NCBI GenBank assembly: GCA_964390805.1
Contig: CAYMKL010000071.1
Coordinates: 1 to 36,123 of the forward strand
Length of the DNA stretch: 36,123 nt
Reading direction: 5' to 3'
From: CAYMKL01 sp964390805
Lineage (GTDB): Bacteria; Chloroflexota; Anaerolineae; VGOG01
The notes under the pieces were generated by a model. That model was given only the letters and a program-made list of their open reading frames with translations, searched no databases and had not been told where the DNA came from. This document shows, piece by piece, positions 24,397 through 31,908 of this stretch; the stretch's first letter is position 1, and each line of letters opens with the position of its first letter. The translations under genes were made by a program, and so were the position numbers.

Positions 24397-24487
24397 CAAG
24401 TTGCGGAGTCCTCAGCTTGTTGAGGCGTTGCCGTTAACGCCCTAACAGGTTCGGGACTCCGACTTGCTTCACCTCATGCTCATGAGG
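24397..24487. repeat. Foldable inverted-repeat region between ecfT and padR genes
   Basis: CAAGT(TG)CGGAGTCC (24397-24411) pairs with GGACTCCGACTTG (24454-24466). Inside are two smaller stems, CCTCA/TGAGG (24410-24425) and GCGTT/AACGC (24425-24440), giving a three-way junction. A separate 7-bp hairpin CCTCATG-CT-CATGAGG follows at 24472-24487. It is not a tRNA: there is no T-arm or anticodon arm. It may be a 3' UTR structure, a small RNA or a repeat element. Confidence 0.5.
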
Positions 24488-24517
24488 AGCTTACTGAGGA
24501 TTTTAAGCTTCAACCCC

Positions 24518-24546
24518 TTGACAAAATGCCAAAGCTGTGATATACT
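24518..24546 (+). promoter_or_regulatory. Near-consensus promoter of the padR/HAAS cluster
   Basis: TTGACA (24518-24523) and TATACT (24541-24546) are separated by 17 bases. The predicted start is about 24553, some 35 bases before the padR ATG. A palindrome overlaps the end of the -10 box, which suggests repression. Confidence 0.8.
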
Positions 24547-24556
24547 TATGCATAAG
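24545..24556. promoter_or_regulatory. Probable PadR operator palindrome
   Basis: CTTATGCATAAG is a perfect 12-base palindrome that overlaps the last two bases of the -10 box and the start site. PadR dimers bind short AT-rich dyads at their own promoters, so negative autoregulation is the simplest reading. Confidence 0.6.
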
Positions 24557-24587
24557 AACGTTAGGTATTAGAAAGAGGAGATTAGCT

Positions 24588-24947
24588 ATGGCCCTATACG
24601 ATCAGATTCGAAAAGGAAGCACCAGCACTCTGATCCTGTCCTTGTTGAGCAATGAGCCCATGTATGGCTACCAGATCACGCAGGAGCTGCAGCAGCGCAG
24701 TGAGGGCTACTTCGAGATGAAGGAGGGCCTGCTCTACCCTGCCCTGCACCGGCTGGAGCAGGATGGCTTGCTCCAGAGTGAGTGGCGATCCGTGGCTGGC
24801 TCAAGGCGGCGTAAGTACTACTTCATCACCGAGGAAGGTCGCAGAGTGCTGGTCAACTCAGTGGCGGAGTGGACGACGTTCACCGAGAAGCTGATGCAAG
24901 TGATCAGGGGGCATGGCCATGTCGAGCTTGAATCTATGCCCGGCTAG
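24588..24947 (+). CDS. PadR-family transcriptional regulator
   Basis: This 119-residue winged-helix protein is of the short PadR-s2 type. It has SLLSNEPMYGYQITQEL, GLLYPALHRLEQDGLL and RRRKYYFITEEGRR, all classic PadR segments, and a C-terminal helix (about 85-110) for dimerisation. ATG 24588 has GAGGAG seven bases upstream. PadR proteins commonly repress an adjacent membrane-protein operon and release it on ligand or stress. Here the next gene, seven bases downstream, encodes a HAAS-domain membrane protein, a well-known PadR partner arrangement. Confidence 0.94.
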   Translation: MALYDQIRKGSTSTLILSLLSNEPMYGYQITQELQQRSEGYFEMKEGLLYPALHRLEQDGLLQSEWRSVAGSRRRKYYFITEEGRRVLVNSVAEWTTFTEKLMQVIRGHGHVELESMPG

Positions 24948-24954
24948 GGGGAAC

Positions 24955-25440
24955 ATGAGCGCTGCTGAGGTAGACCAAGTATTAGTTCACATTCGGGCCC
25001 AGATGGACCTGGACAGCGAGACTGAACACGAGGTGCTGGAAGAGATCCGCTCCCACCTGGAGGAGGCGGTGGCAGCGGCCCGGGCCCAGGGACTGGACGA
25101 ACAGGCTGCCCTTGCGGAGGCAGCGGCTCGCTTCGGCGTGGAAGAGGTGGGCGTTGAGCTACAACAGGTTCACGCTGGCTGGGGCACCGCCGACGCCGTC
25201 ATCGCCGCCGGGCTGCCAGTGGTGTGTGCCCTGGTGCTGCGCTGGCTGGTCTTCGCCCCCGATGGCACCGCCTTGGGCTGGCCACAGATGCTCATGCGTC
25301 CTGTCTTCTGGGTGATCGCAGCCGCGGCCTTGCTGGTGCCCCTGCTCAAGTTTGGTCGCTGGCGCCACGCCCTGATGACCTGGGCCTTCTTCTGGGCTAT
25401 CACCGTCGTCTTCTCCACCTGGCCTGCTCTGCGCTGGTAA
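24955..25440 (+). CDS. HAAS-domain membrane protein 1 (PadR-associated, DUF1700/permease-prefix type)
   Basis: This 161-residue protein begins with a helical HAAS-like domain (about residues 1-70). Its marks are EVLEEIRSHLEEAV, AALAEAAARFG and VGVELQQVH. About three hydrophobic helices follow. HAAS domains are found beside PadR regulators and are thought to act as small signalling or partner modules for membrane proteins. GGGGGA lies just before ATG 24955. The module has clear counterparts in two later genes of the same cluster (26989-27987 and 28002-29021), so it has been duplicated here. Confidence 0.85.
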   Translation: MSAAEVDQVLVHIRAQMDLDSETEHEVLEEIRSHLEEAVAAARAQGLDEQAALAEAAARFGVEEVGVELQQVHAGWGTADAVIAAGLPVVCALVLRWLVFAPDGTALGWPQMLMRPVFWVIAAAALLVPLLKFGRWRHALMTWAFFWAITVVFSTWPALRW

Positions 25441-25462
25441 CAACACTTCTGGAGGTGTCCGT

Positions 25463-26152
25463 ATGAAAGACCTGGCCATCATCGAAACCATCCTTCGCAA
25501 CCGGCACCACTACTTCAACGAGATACGCGAAGGCGTCGGTCTGCAAGAGAAGATGCGGGCCATGCTGATCTCCAGCATCGCATTCCTGGCCCTCTACGGG
25601 GCGGTGATGGGCTCCACCCACAGCCTGTGGCAGGCCCTCAGCTCTGCCGCCAAGCTGCCCATTCTCTTCCTGGCTACGCTCATCGTCTGCTCTCCCACCC
25701 TGTACTTCTTCAACGTCCTCTTCGGCTCCAAACAGAGTCTGACCCAGAACATGGCCCTCATCCTGACGGCCATCACCGTCACGGCGGTGCTATTGCTCAG
25801 CTTCGCCCCCATCACTCTCTTCTTCCTGCTGACCACCAGCCACTATCAGTTCTTCAAGCTGCTGAACGTGGGCGTCTTCACCATCGCTGGCAGCATGGGA
25901 GTGGTCTTCCTTGGCCAGGGGATGCAGGTGGTTGCAGCCTCGGGCAAGGAGGGAGCCAGCGCCCGCCGCTGGGTGCTCCGTCTCTGGATCCTGATCTACG
26001 CCTTTGTGGGCAGTCAGATGGCCTGGACGCTACGGCCTTTCATCGGCGCCCCCAGTATGCAGTTCGAGTTGTTTCGCCAGCTCGGCGGCAACTTCTACGC
26101 CAACGTCCTGGTCAGCATCGGTGAGATCCTGGGCTTCTTCGTGGTGAAATAG
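25463..26152 (+). CDS. Multi-pass membrane protein of unknown function (YIP1-like layout)
   Basis: I do not recognise a named family with confidence. The 229-residue protein has a short cytoplasmic N-terminus (about 30 residues, RNRHHYFNEIREG). About six hydrophobic helices follow, some with conserved-looking charged or Pro features: KLPILFLATLIVCSPTLYFFNVLFG and SFAPITLFFLLTTSHYQF. The general layout recalls Yip1-type membrane proteins. It lies between HAAS protein 1 and a single-pass protein in the same operon, with a good ribosome site (GGAGGT) before ATG 25463. A membrane complex with the neighbouring products is plausible but not shown. Confidence 0.8.
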   Translation: MKDLAIIETILRNRHHYFNEIREGVGLQEKMRAMLISSIAFLALYGAVMGSTHSLWQALSSAAKLPILFLATLIVCSPTLYFFNVLFGSKQSLTQNMALILTAITVTAVLLLSFAPITLFFLLTTSHYQFFKLLNVGVFTIAGSMGVVFLGQGMQVVAASGKEGASARRWVLRLWILIYAFVGSQMAWTLRPFIGAPSMQFELFRQLGGNFYANVLVSIGEILGFFVVK

Positions 26153-26160
26153 GAGGCGGC

Positions 26161-26955
26161 ATGGAATCAGCAAATCGTAAATCGGCAAATAGACAGCCTT
26201 CATCTGCGGAGCCCCCCACCACTGAGCAGGTTCTGGATCTGCTGCTGGACGCCCTGTTGGAGCGACAAACTGCCCGTCAGTCCCAGCCGAAACCGGTCAC
26301 CGCGCCATCCCCGGCTCCGCAGCCGCCTGCCGAGGCACCGGCGGTTGAAGCTCGTCGGCCCTCCCCGAAACCACCTGCGCCAGAGCCTGTTCCTACCCAG
26401 GAATCTCGGCTCGGTGAGAAGGGGTGGACGCCCCTGCCACCTGTGCCCAGCATCGACCTGGGCCGTACTCTGGGCCGTCTGCTGCTGGCCCTGGCAGTGT
26501 TGGTAGTGGTGATCAATGTCCCCATTACACGCTACGGCACCAGCCTGGCCCGCATCATGCCCGACACTGCCGCCCTGGTCATCCGCGACGGCCTGGTGCT
26601 CAAGGGCAGCGGTACGGACATATACGTCCTGGAGAACGACAGGCTGCGTTGGATCAGTAGCCTGGATGCTTTTGAGTTCTTTGATTACCGTTGGGATCAG
26701 GTGCACGTTGTTGATGACAGCTTCCTGAAGAAATTCGAGAAGGGCCGGCCCATCCACGTGCTGCTTAAGTGCGAGGGCAGCCCTCACATCTACGCCCTGG
26801 AGAACGGCCAGAAACGCTGGATCAAGGACATTTCCACTTTCGATACCGAGGGGTACGTGTGGCAGGACGTAAAATCCGTCTCCTGCGATTACCTGCGCCG
26901 TCTACCCGACGGCCCGCCCATTCCCGAAGACGCCGGCCCGCCGCCGCAGCCGTAA
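26161..26955 (+). CDS. Single-pass membrane protein with Pro-rich region and two W-rich C-terminal repeats
   Basis: This 264-residue protein of unknown function has a repeat-like N-terminus (SANRKSANRQ), then a long Pro/Ala-rich cytoplasmic segment (about 35-85). One membrane helix follows (LLLALAVLVVVINVPI, about 107-122). Outside it are two copies of a motif of the form IY.LENG..RWI.....F...Y.W..V..V....L.....G.PI. The first is at about 158-200, the second at about 205-255. Similar repeats occur in secreted Chloroflexota proteins; the role is not known. AGGAGG is seven bases before ATG 26161. The gene is eight bases after the previous stop, so the cluster is tightly packed. Confidence 0.8.
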   Translation: MESANRKSANRQPSSAEPPTTEQVLDLLLDALLERQTARQSQPKPVTAPSPAPQPPAEAPAVEARRPSPKPPAPEPVPTQESRLGEKGWTPLPPVPSIDLGRTLGRLLLALAVLVVVINVPITRYGTSLARIMPDTAALVIRDGLVLKGSGTDIYVLENDRLRWISSLDAFEFFDYRWDQVHVVDDSFLKKFEKGRPIHVLLKCEGSPHIYALENGQKRWIKDISTFDTEGYVWQDVKSVSCDYLRRLPDGPPIPEDAGPPPQP

Positions 26956-26988
26956 GGGAGCTAGTAAACTGGTAGATTGGAGGTGGAT

Positions 26989-27987
26989 TTGAGCCGTAGT
27001 TATCTAGCGACAATGGAGGCCGCGCTGGGCCCGCTCGACGAGGCCCGGCAACGGGAGATCGTGGCCGAGATCAGTGGCCACCTTGAAGATAAAGCCCGCC
27101 AGTTGATGCTGTGTGGGCTTTCAAAGGAGGCGAGCAAGGAAAAGGCAATGGAAACGTTTGGCGACCCGGCCGAGGTGGGCCGGGAGTTGAAGCAGGTGCA
27201 TGGCGGGGCGACGAGGCGAGACGCATTACTGGCAGCATTGCCGCCGGTGCTCCTCGGTCTGAGCATCGGCATTTCTTTATTGCTCAGAGCTCCCCTGAGC
27301 CAGTTGGTGATCGGTGGGCCGACGCGCGTCCACTACAGCCCCGGCGTCATCACGGGAGGGATGATGGTCACCATCGGCCTGATAGGATTGGCCGCGCTGA
27401 TCCTGGTGATCGGCGGCGTGGTCGCCGTGACGCAGCGGCTGCCGCTCTGGGGAACCACCTGGGTCGGAGCCACGGTTATGGTCATCGTGTTTGCACTGAC
27501 GGTTGCCGCTGATGACCTGCCGTACCTCGTGTCCCCATTGATTGACGTGCTGATAGTGATGGCCCTGATGTTGCTGCTAGCGGCGGCGCTGGGGGCAGCC
27601 GGCTGGCGCGGGCCGTTGCTGGGCGGACTGGCCGGGCTGAGCACGACCATGATCCTCAGCCTGGTGGTGGTCTCCTGGGCCTCAAACCCTCCCATCAACC
27701 GTCTGGACGTTGGGCTACTGGTCGGGCCGCTGGGTCTGATCTACGGCGGGTTGATATACGGCTTCGTGACCGGGCCGCCAGCACGGCGCGTGGCGCTGCT
27801 AGCCGTGGGCGGGCTCCTCTGCCTGGGGACGATGTGGGGCGTCGAGTACGGCGTCGTCTGGCAATGGCGGGTGAGCCACGGCCAGACCGGACAGCCCTTG
27901 ATCCTGCTGGTGGTCGGCATGGCACTATTGGCCTTCGGGCCGGCGGTGAGGCTGGTGGCCCAAAGGCTGCGACTGCGGACGGCGTAG
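26989..27987 (+). CDS. HAAS-domain polytopic membrane protein 2
   Basis: This 332-residue protein has an N-terminal HAAS module (about residues 1-70) with EIVAEISGHLEDKA, KEKAMETFGDPAEVGREL and KQVHG. About eight to nine hydrophobic helices follow. TTG 26989 is chosen because GGAGGT (26979-26984) lies just before it. It also makes the protein begin SRSYLATMEAAL, matching the start of the next gene's product. The soluble module aligns with those at 24955 and 28002; the membrane part looks different in each. The function of the membrane part is unknown. Confidence 0.82.
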   Translation: MSRSYLATMEAALGPLDEARQREIVAEISGHLEDKARQLMLCGLSKEASKEKAMETFGDPAEVGRELKQVHGGATRRDALLAALPPVLLGLSIGISLLLRAPLSQLVIGGPTRVHYSPGVITGGMMVTIGLIGLAALILVIGGVVAVTQRLPLWGTTWVGATVMVIVFALTVAADDLPYLVSPLIDVLIVMALMLLLAAALGAAGWRGPLLGGLAGLSTTMILSLVVVSWASNPPINRLDVGLLVGPLGLIYGGLIYGFVTGPPARRVALLAVGGLLCLGTMWGVEYGVVWQWRVSHGQTGQPLILLVVGMALLAFGPAVRLVAQRLRLRTA

Positions 27988-28001
27988 GGAGTGGGGCAGA
28001 A

Positions 28002-29021
28002 ATGGCAGCGTTGAACGACTATCTGACAGAGGTGCAGGCAGCCCTGTCGGGCTTGGACAACCCGGTGCAGCCGGCGATCATCGAGGAGTTGCGCGGCCAC
28101 CTGGAGGACCGCGCCCACAGCTTGCAGTTGCAAGGCATTTCAAGGGAGGTGAGCATGAGCGAGGCAATCGAACGTTTTGGCGAGGCTGGAGAAATAGGAG
28201 CAGCCTTACGGGATGTGCACGGCCGCGGTTCGTGGAGCGAGGCCCTGGCCGGGATGCTGCCCTTCCTGGCCATCGGACTGCTGATGGCTTTGGATCCATA
28301 TCGTTCACTGCCGGCTTCGATCGTTGTCACCTACGCCGCCGTGTTGATTGGCTTGGGCGTGCCGTTGATTGGTCTAGGTGTGGGTTGGGTGAAAGGGTTT
28401 CCCCGCTGGTCATACCCCTACGGAGGGTTCGTACTGGCAGTTGCCAGCCTGTTACTGGCGAACAACTTGGACCCCTGGATCGTCAAGCGATACGGTACTT
28501 GGGTGATGCTCTTCCGCCATCTCCCTGGTCTGGCAGACGTGGTCTTCTATTTGATGTTCGGCAGGTACAACATGTGGGTGCTGTTCCTGGCTATGGCGGT
28601 GATTGCCTTGCTGCTCAGTCGGGTATGGCGACCATTGCGTCCACTGTATCAGGGAGCATGGCACGACTGGACTCGGCTCTGTTTTGGCCTTTACGGTGTC
28701 ATGCCGCTGATGTTCATAATGGCCTTTTATGATGTTACCCCAACCCCTCGGGCGCCATACCTGGTAGCGTCAACCGTTGTCCTGGCAGCAGGAGCAGTGG
28801 CTTACATCAGGAGTGCCAGGACGTGGCAACGGGTGTTGGCCCTGCTGATCGGCATGACGCTGTTCTGCGCGGTGACAACAGTGGGCGTAGTGACCTTCTA
28901 CCATGTGGCAACATGGGACATGATCAGAGACTGGGCGCCTCTAGCGGCGCTGATGCTTGCACCGGTGCTCCTGAGCCTTCTTCGTCGGGTGGGCAAACCC
29001 GTGCGGGCTGCGCTGGGCTGA
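28002..29021 (+). CDS. HAAS-domain polytopic membrane protein 3
   Basis: This 339-residue protein has the same design as the preceding one. The HAAS module (IIEELRGHLEDRA, MSEAIERFGEAGEIGAALRDVHG) is in the first 75 residues, and about nine hydrophobic helices follow. GGGAGTGGGG lies before ATG 28002, which is 14 bases after the previous stop; upstream in-frame starts lie inside the previous gene. The last codons and the TGA overlap a large inverted repeat (29013-29129), so the C-terminus may have been shaped by insertion of that repeat. Confidence 0.82.
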   Translation: MAALNDYLTEVQAALSGLDNPVQPAIIEELRGHLEDRAHSLQLQGISREVSMSEAIERFGEAGEIGAALRDVHGRGSWSEALAGMLPFLAIGLLMALDPYRSLPASIVVTYAAVLIGLGVPLIGLGVGWVKGFPRWSYPYGGFVLAVASLLLANNLDPWIVKRYGTWVMLFRHLPGLADVVFYLMFGRYNMWVLFLAMAVIALLLSRVWRPLRPLYQGAWHDWTRLCFGLYGVMPLMFIMAFYDVTPTPRAPYLVASTVVLAAGAVAYIRSARTWQRVLALLIGMTLFCAVTTVGVVTFYHVATWDMIRDWAPLAALMLAPVLLSLLRRVGKPVRAALG

Positions 29022-29129
29022 AGTCCCCGCGCTGAGAGAACAAAGCCCCCTTCGGCCGTAAGCGAAGCGGCGCTCAGAACACGCTTCGGGGCTGGATTTA
29101 GCCCGTAGGGCTTCGTTCTTTTAGCCCAG
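29013..29129. repeat. Inverted repeat at the 3' end of the HAAS cluster
   Basis: CTGGGCT (29013-29019) faces AGCCCAG (29123-29129). Inside it AGAACAAAGCCC (29037-29048) faces GGGCTTCGTTCT (29108-29119) with 11 of 12 matches. Smaller CGAAGCG/CGCTTCG pairs lie between. It could work as a bidirectional fold at the end of the operon but lacks a classic T-tail. Confidence 0.6.
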
Positions 29130-29154
29130 AGCTTTAGCTCAGGGCGATGCTCCA

Positions 29155-29222
29155 CGCCTCGTTGACTCGTTCCCTCATTGACTCATTACCCTGTCGTCCC
29201 ATTAACTCGTTGACCTTTTGAC
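29155..29222. repeat. Degenerate CTCGTTGACTCATT tandem repeat
   Basis: At least five imperfect copies of a unit like CTCGTTGACTCATT fill this gene-free stretch before the serine hydrolase promoter. It belongs to the same style of simple intergenic repeats as those at 4581 and 21650. No gene is visible here. Confidence 0.6.
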
Positions 29223-29236
29223 TTATCGCCTGGGAT

Positions 29237-29265
29237 TTGCAGGGAAAGGGTACGCAGTGTATACT
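29237..29265 (+). promoter_or_regulatory. Promoter of the serine hydrolase gene
   Basis: TTGCAG (29237-29242) and TATACT (29260-29265) are 17 bases apart. The predicted start near 29272 gives a leader of about 30 nt to ATG 29303. Confidence 0.65.
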
Positions 29266-29302
29266 ATTTGACGAACGCAGGATGAGCGAAAAAGGGACAC
29301 GA

Positions 29303-30478
29303 ATGTGTTGCCAGAAATTGCTGCAGCAGATGGTGGGAGTGATACTCGTCACGCTGCTCGTGGTTGGGTGCGGCGCTCCTGCAGTCGCGCCCGTGTCGGA
29401 AGCCCCGGCCGCAGAACTCACGCCAATCTCACCTCCAGCGACGCTGACGCCAACCGACTGGGCTGAACAACCCAAGCAAGTTGACGCTATCTTCGCTTCC
29501 TTCGTGACGGAGGACTCCCCGGGCGGTGCAGTCATTGTCATCCGCGATGGTCAAATCCTTCACAAAGCTGGCTATGGCCTGGCAGACCTTCAAGGCGATG
29601 TTCCCATCGCTCCTAAGAGCATCTTCCACCTGGGCTCAGTGGGCAAACAGTTCACCGGACTGGCCATCATGATGTTGGCCGAAGAGGGCAAGCTAGACTA
29701 CGATGACCCGATTGGGCAGCATTTGCCCCAGCTAGCTCGGTTTGGCGACGGACTCACCATCCGGCATCTGTTGCACCACACTTCGGGCATCCCGGATTAT
29801 TATGAGAACGAAAAATTGCTCGAGACGTTGCTTGGCAAAGCAGAGATGCCCACCAATGAGGATACGCTGGCCTTATTATCTGAAATGGGTGAAGCACAAT
29901 TTGCCCCCGGCGAGATTTTTGCCTACAGCAACACAGGCTATGAGATGCTGGGTTCGTTGATTGAGCGCGTGTCGGGCCAGCCGTTTGCCGCGTTCATGCA
30001 GGAGCGTGTCTTTGATCCTTTGGGCATGAAGAGCACCTTCTCACAGCCTGACCCAGATAGGTTGACTGATCCTAACCTGGCCCACAGCTACACTCGCCGG
30101 GGGTCTCGGATCGAGGCCTATGACTCTGATCCTCTCGATTACTTGGTCGGCTCCGGCTCCATCTACTCAACCGTCGAGGATTTGTACCTGTATGACCAGG
30201 CCCTGTACACCGACAAACTGGTGAAGCAGTCAACCCTTGCCGAGGCGTTTCAACCAGCGGTGCTAAAAAGCGGCGACCAGTCAAAGTATGGTTTCGGCTG
30301 GCGCTTGGGGACGCGCTCCGGCGAGCGGTATGTCGCCCACGGGGGAGGATGGCTTGGCTTTGTAGCCTTCTACGCTCGTTTTCCAGAGCAACGTCTATCG
30401 GTCATCGTCCTTTTGAATCGAGACTTTGATCTGCCGGACGGTGATCTGGCCCTGGAGATTGCGGACTTGTACTTGTGA
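29303..30478 (+). CDS. Lipid-anchored serine hydrolase, beta-lactamase class C/PBP4* family
   Basis: This 391-residue protein has a signal peptide with lipobox VVGC (Cys about 22) and a Pro-rich spacer. The catalytic domain shows the SxxK motif SVGK (112-115), YSN (208-210) and HGG (346-348, the KTG-equivalent box). HLLHHTSGIPDY is a typical family landmark. Members act as D,D-peptidases, esterases or peptide hydrolases at the cell surface; true beta-lactamase activity is not implied. ATG 29303 is preferred since AAAGGGA lies six bases upstream; the in-frame ATG at 29282 has no spaced ribosome site. Its own promoter precedes it, so it is separate from the HAAS cluster. Confidence 0.92.
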   Translation: MCCQKLLQQMVGVILVTLLVVGCGAPAVAPVSEAPAAELTPISPPATLTPTDWAEQPKQVDAIFASFVTEDSPGGAVIVIRDGQILHKAGYGLADLQGDVPIAPKSIFHLGSVGKQFTGLAIMMLAEEGKLDYDDPIGQHLPQLARFGDGLTIRHLLHHTSGIPDYYENEKLLETLLGKAEMPTNEDTLALLSEMGEAQFAPGEIFAYSNTGYEMLGSLIERVSGQPFAAFMQERVFDPLGMKSTFSQPDPDRLTDPNLAHSYTRRGSRIEAYDSDPLDYLVGSGSIYSTVEDLYLYDQALYTDKLVKQSTLAEAFQPAVLKSGDQSKYGFGWRLGTRSGERYVAHGGGWLGFVAFYARFPEQRLSVIVLLNRDFDLPDGDLALEIADLYL

Positions 30479-30561
30479 AGTCCTTCGTGCATTACACTGC
30501 CGAGAATCTTCCTGCAGCCCTGAACCGCTGGCTCGATGAAAGATGAACTGGAGGTGTCGTA

Positions 30562-31443
30562 ATGAGATTGACATTGTCGGCCCGTCCTCCGTTTTTTCTG
30601 TCTGCCGTCGTAGGATCACACGGCTGGGTGAGATTGGCTCCCTTTCGCAAAGATGACCGCACCGGCGGGCTTACGTACGTCGTGCGGCTGGACTCAGGAA
30701 GAGTGGTGGAGATGCTCATCCAGGAGGCAACGGGCGGTGTGAGCGTCGAGGTGGACGGCCAGTTGAGCCAGGCTGAGCAGGACGAGGTCGCAAGCACGGT
30801 GAAGTGGATGCTGGGGCTGGACCAGGATTTCTCCGCTTTCTATGCCCTGGCACGCCGTGAGCCCAAGCTGGCGCACGTGGAAGAACGGGCGCAGGGACGC
30901 CTGCTCCGCTGCCCGACGCTTTTCGAGGACATCGTCAAGACCATCCTGACCACCAACACGAGCTGGGCCGGCACCATTCGCATGGTCGAGGCCCTGGTCT
31001 CTCAATTCGGCGATTCACTGCCTGCCGACGCCACACGCCATGCCTTCCCCACTCCTGACCAGTTGGCGGCTACGAACGAGGAAACGCTGCGCTCGACCGT
31101 GCGGCTGGGCTACCGGTCGCCCTACGTGCTGGAGCTGGCGCGTGCTGTGGCTTCGGGCACTCTTGACCTGGAATCGCTCAAGACAGCCGACATCCCGACG
31201 GCCCAACTCCGCAAACGGTTGCTGGCCATCAAGGGAGTGGGTGGCTACGCGGCGGCCAATCTGCTGATGATACTCAGTCGCTACGATTTCGTCCCCGTGG
31301 ATTCCTGGGCGCTCAAGATGGTCTCCCACGAGTGGTACGGCGGTGAGCCAGTAGGACAGGCTGAGGTCGAGGCGGCCTTTGAGCACTGGGGTGAATGGAA
31401 AGGGCTGGCCTACTGGTTCTGGGACTGGTCGTACTCTGGATGA
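30562..31443 (+). CDS. HhH-GPD DNA glycosylase (AlkA/OGG-like)
   Basis: This 293-residue base-excision repair enzyme has an N-terminal beta-rich domain (about 1-95). The helical glycosylase domain follows, with the helix-hairpin-helix LLAIKGVGGYAAANLLM (about 221-237) and the catalytic Asp247 (VPVDSWALK). The position used by bifunctional enzymes for a Schiff-base Lys, after GVG, is occupied by Tyr. It is therefore probably a monofunctional glycosylase like AlkA, removing alkylated or otherwise damaged bases. No iron-sulfur Cys cluster follows. GGAGGT lies seven bases before ATG 30562. Confidence 0.88.
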   Translation: MRLTLSARPPFFLSAVVGSHGWVRLAPFRKDDRTGGLTYVVRLDSGRVVEMLIQEATGGVSVEVDGQLSQAEQDEVASTVKWMLGLDQDFSAFYALARREPKLAHVEERAQGRLLRCPTLFEDIVKTILTTNTSWAGTIRMVEALVSQFGDSLPADATRHAFPTPDQLAATNEETLRSTVRLGYRSPYVLELARAVASGTLDLESLKTADIPTAQLRKRLLAIKGVGGYAAANLLMILSRYDFVPVDSWALKMVSHEWYGGEPVGQAEVEAAFEHWGEWKGLAYWFWDWSYSG

Positions 31444-31458
31444 GCTGCGGGGAGTGAG

Positions 31459-31884
31459 ATGATGAGTATGGTGATACGAGAGATGACCATTCGAGACTAT
31501 GACGAGGTAGTTGACCTCTGGCAGAGCTCCCAAGGCGTGGGGTTGAGCGACGCGGATTCGAGGGAAGGCGTGGCGCGCTTTCTGGAGCGCAATCCTGGGC
31601 TCAGCTTTGTGGCTCGTGATGGAGAGCATCTGGTGGGAGTTGTCCTCTGCGGTCACGATGGCAGGCGCGGCTATATCCACCACCTGGCTGTCAGCAAGTC
31701 CCATCGCCGCCAGGGACTTGGCCGAGCCCTGGTTGACCGATGCCTGTCCGCCTTGGGGCGAGACGGGATTGGCAAGTGCCACCTCTTTGTCTTCGCCGCC
31801 AATAAAGATGCTATCGCCTTCTGGAAAAACGTCGGGTGGACAGAGCGAGTTGAGCTGATCATGATGTCTGAGTACACTCGGTAG
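31459..31884 (+). CDS. GNAT-family N-acetyltransferase
   Basis: This 141-residue enzyme has the GNAT fold. The N-terminal MVIREMTIRDYDEVVDLW leads to the acetyl-CoA loop RRQGLGRAL (motif A) after the strand YIHHLAVSKSH. Motif B ends in NKDAIAFWKNVGW. It should move an acetyl group from acetyl-CoA to an amine; the acceptor is unknown, and the closest general type is YpeA-like. A GGGGAG site precedes a run of three in-frame ATGs (31459, 31462, 31468), so the exact start is uncertain by three codons. It lies 15 bases after the glycosylase stop, probably in one operon. Confidence 0.9.
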   Translation: MMSMVIREMTIRDYDEVVDLWQSSQGVGLSDADSREGVARFLERNPGLSFVARDGEHLVGVVLCGHDGRRGYIHHLAVSKSHRRQGLGRALVDRCLSALGRDGIGKCHLFVFAANKDAIAFWKNVGWTERVELIMMSEYTR

Positions 31885-31908
31885 TTAGCCCGCAAGGATA
31901 GAACCACC

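Noticed and set aside
24397..24466. Possible tRNA from the cloverleaf-like pairing
   Set aside because: There is no seven-base anticodon loop, no T-arm stem around TTC and no 7-bp acceptor stem.
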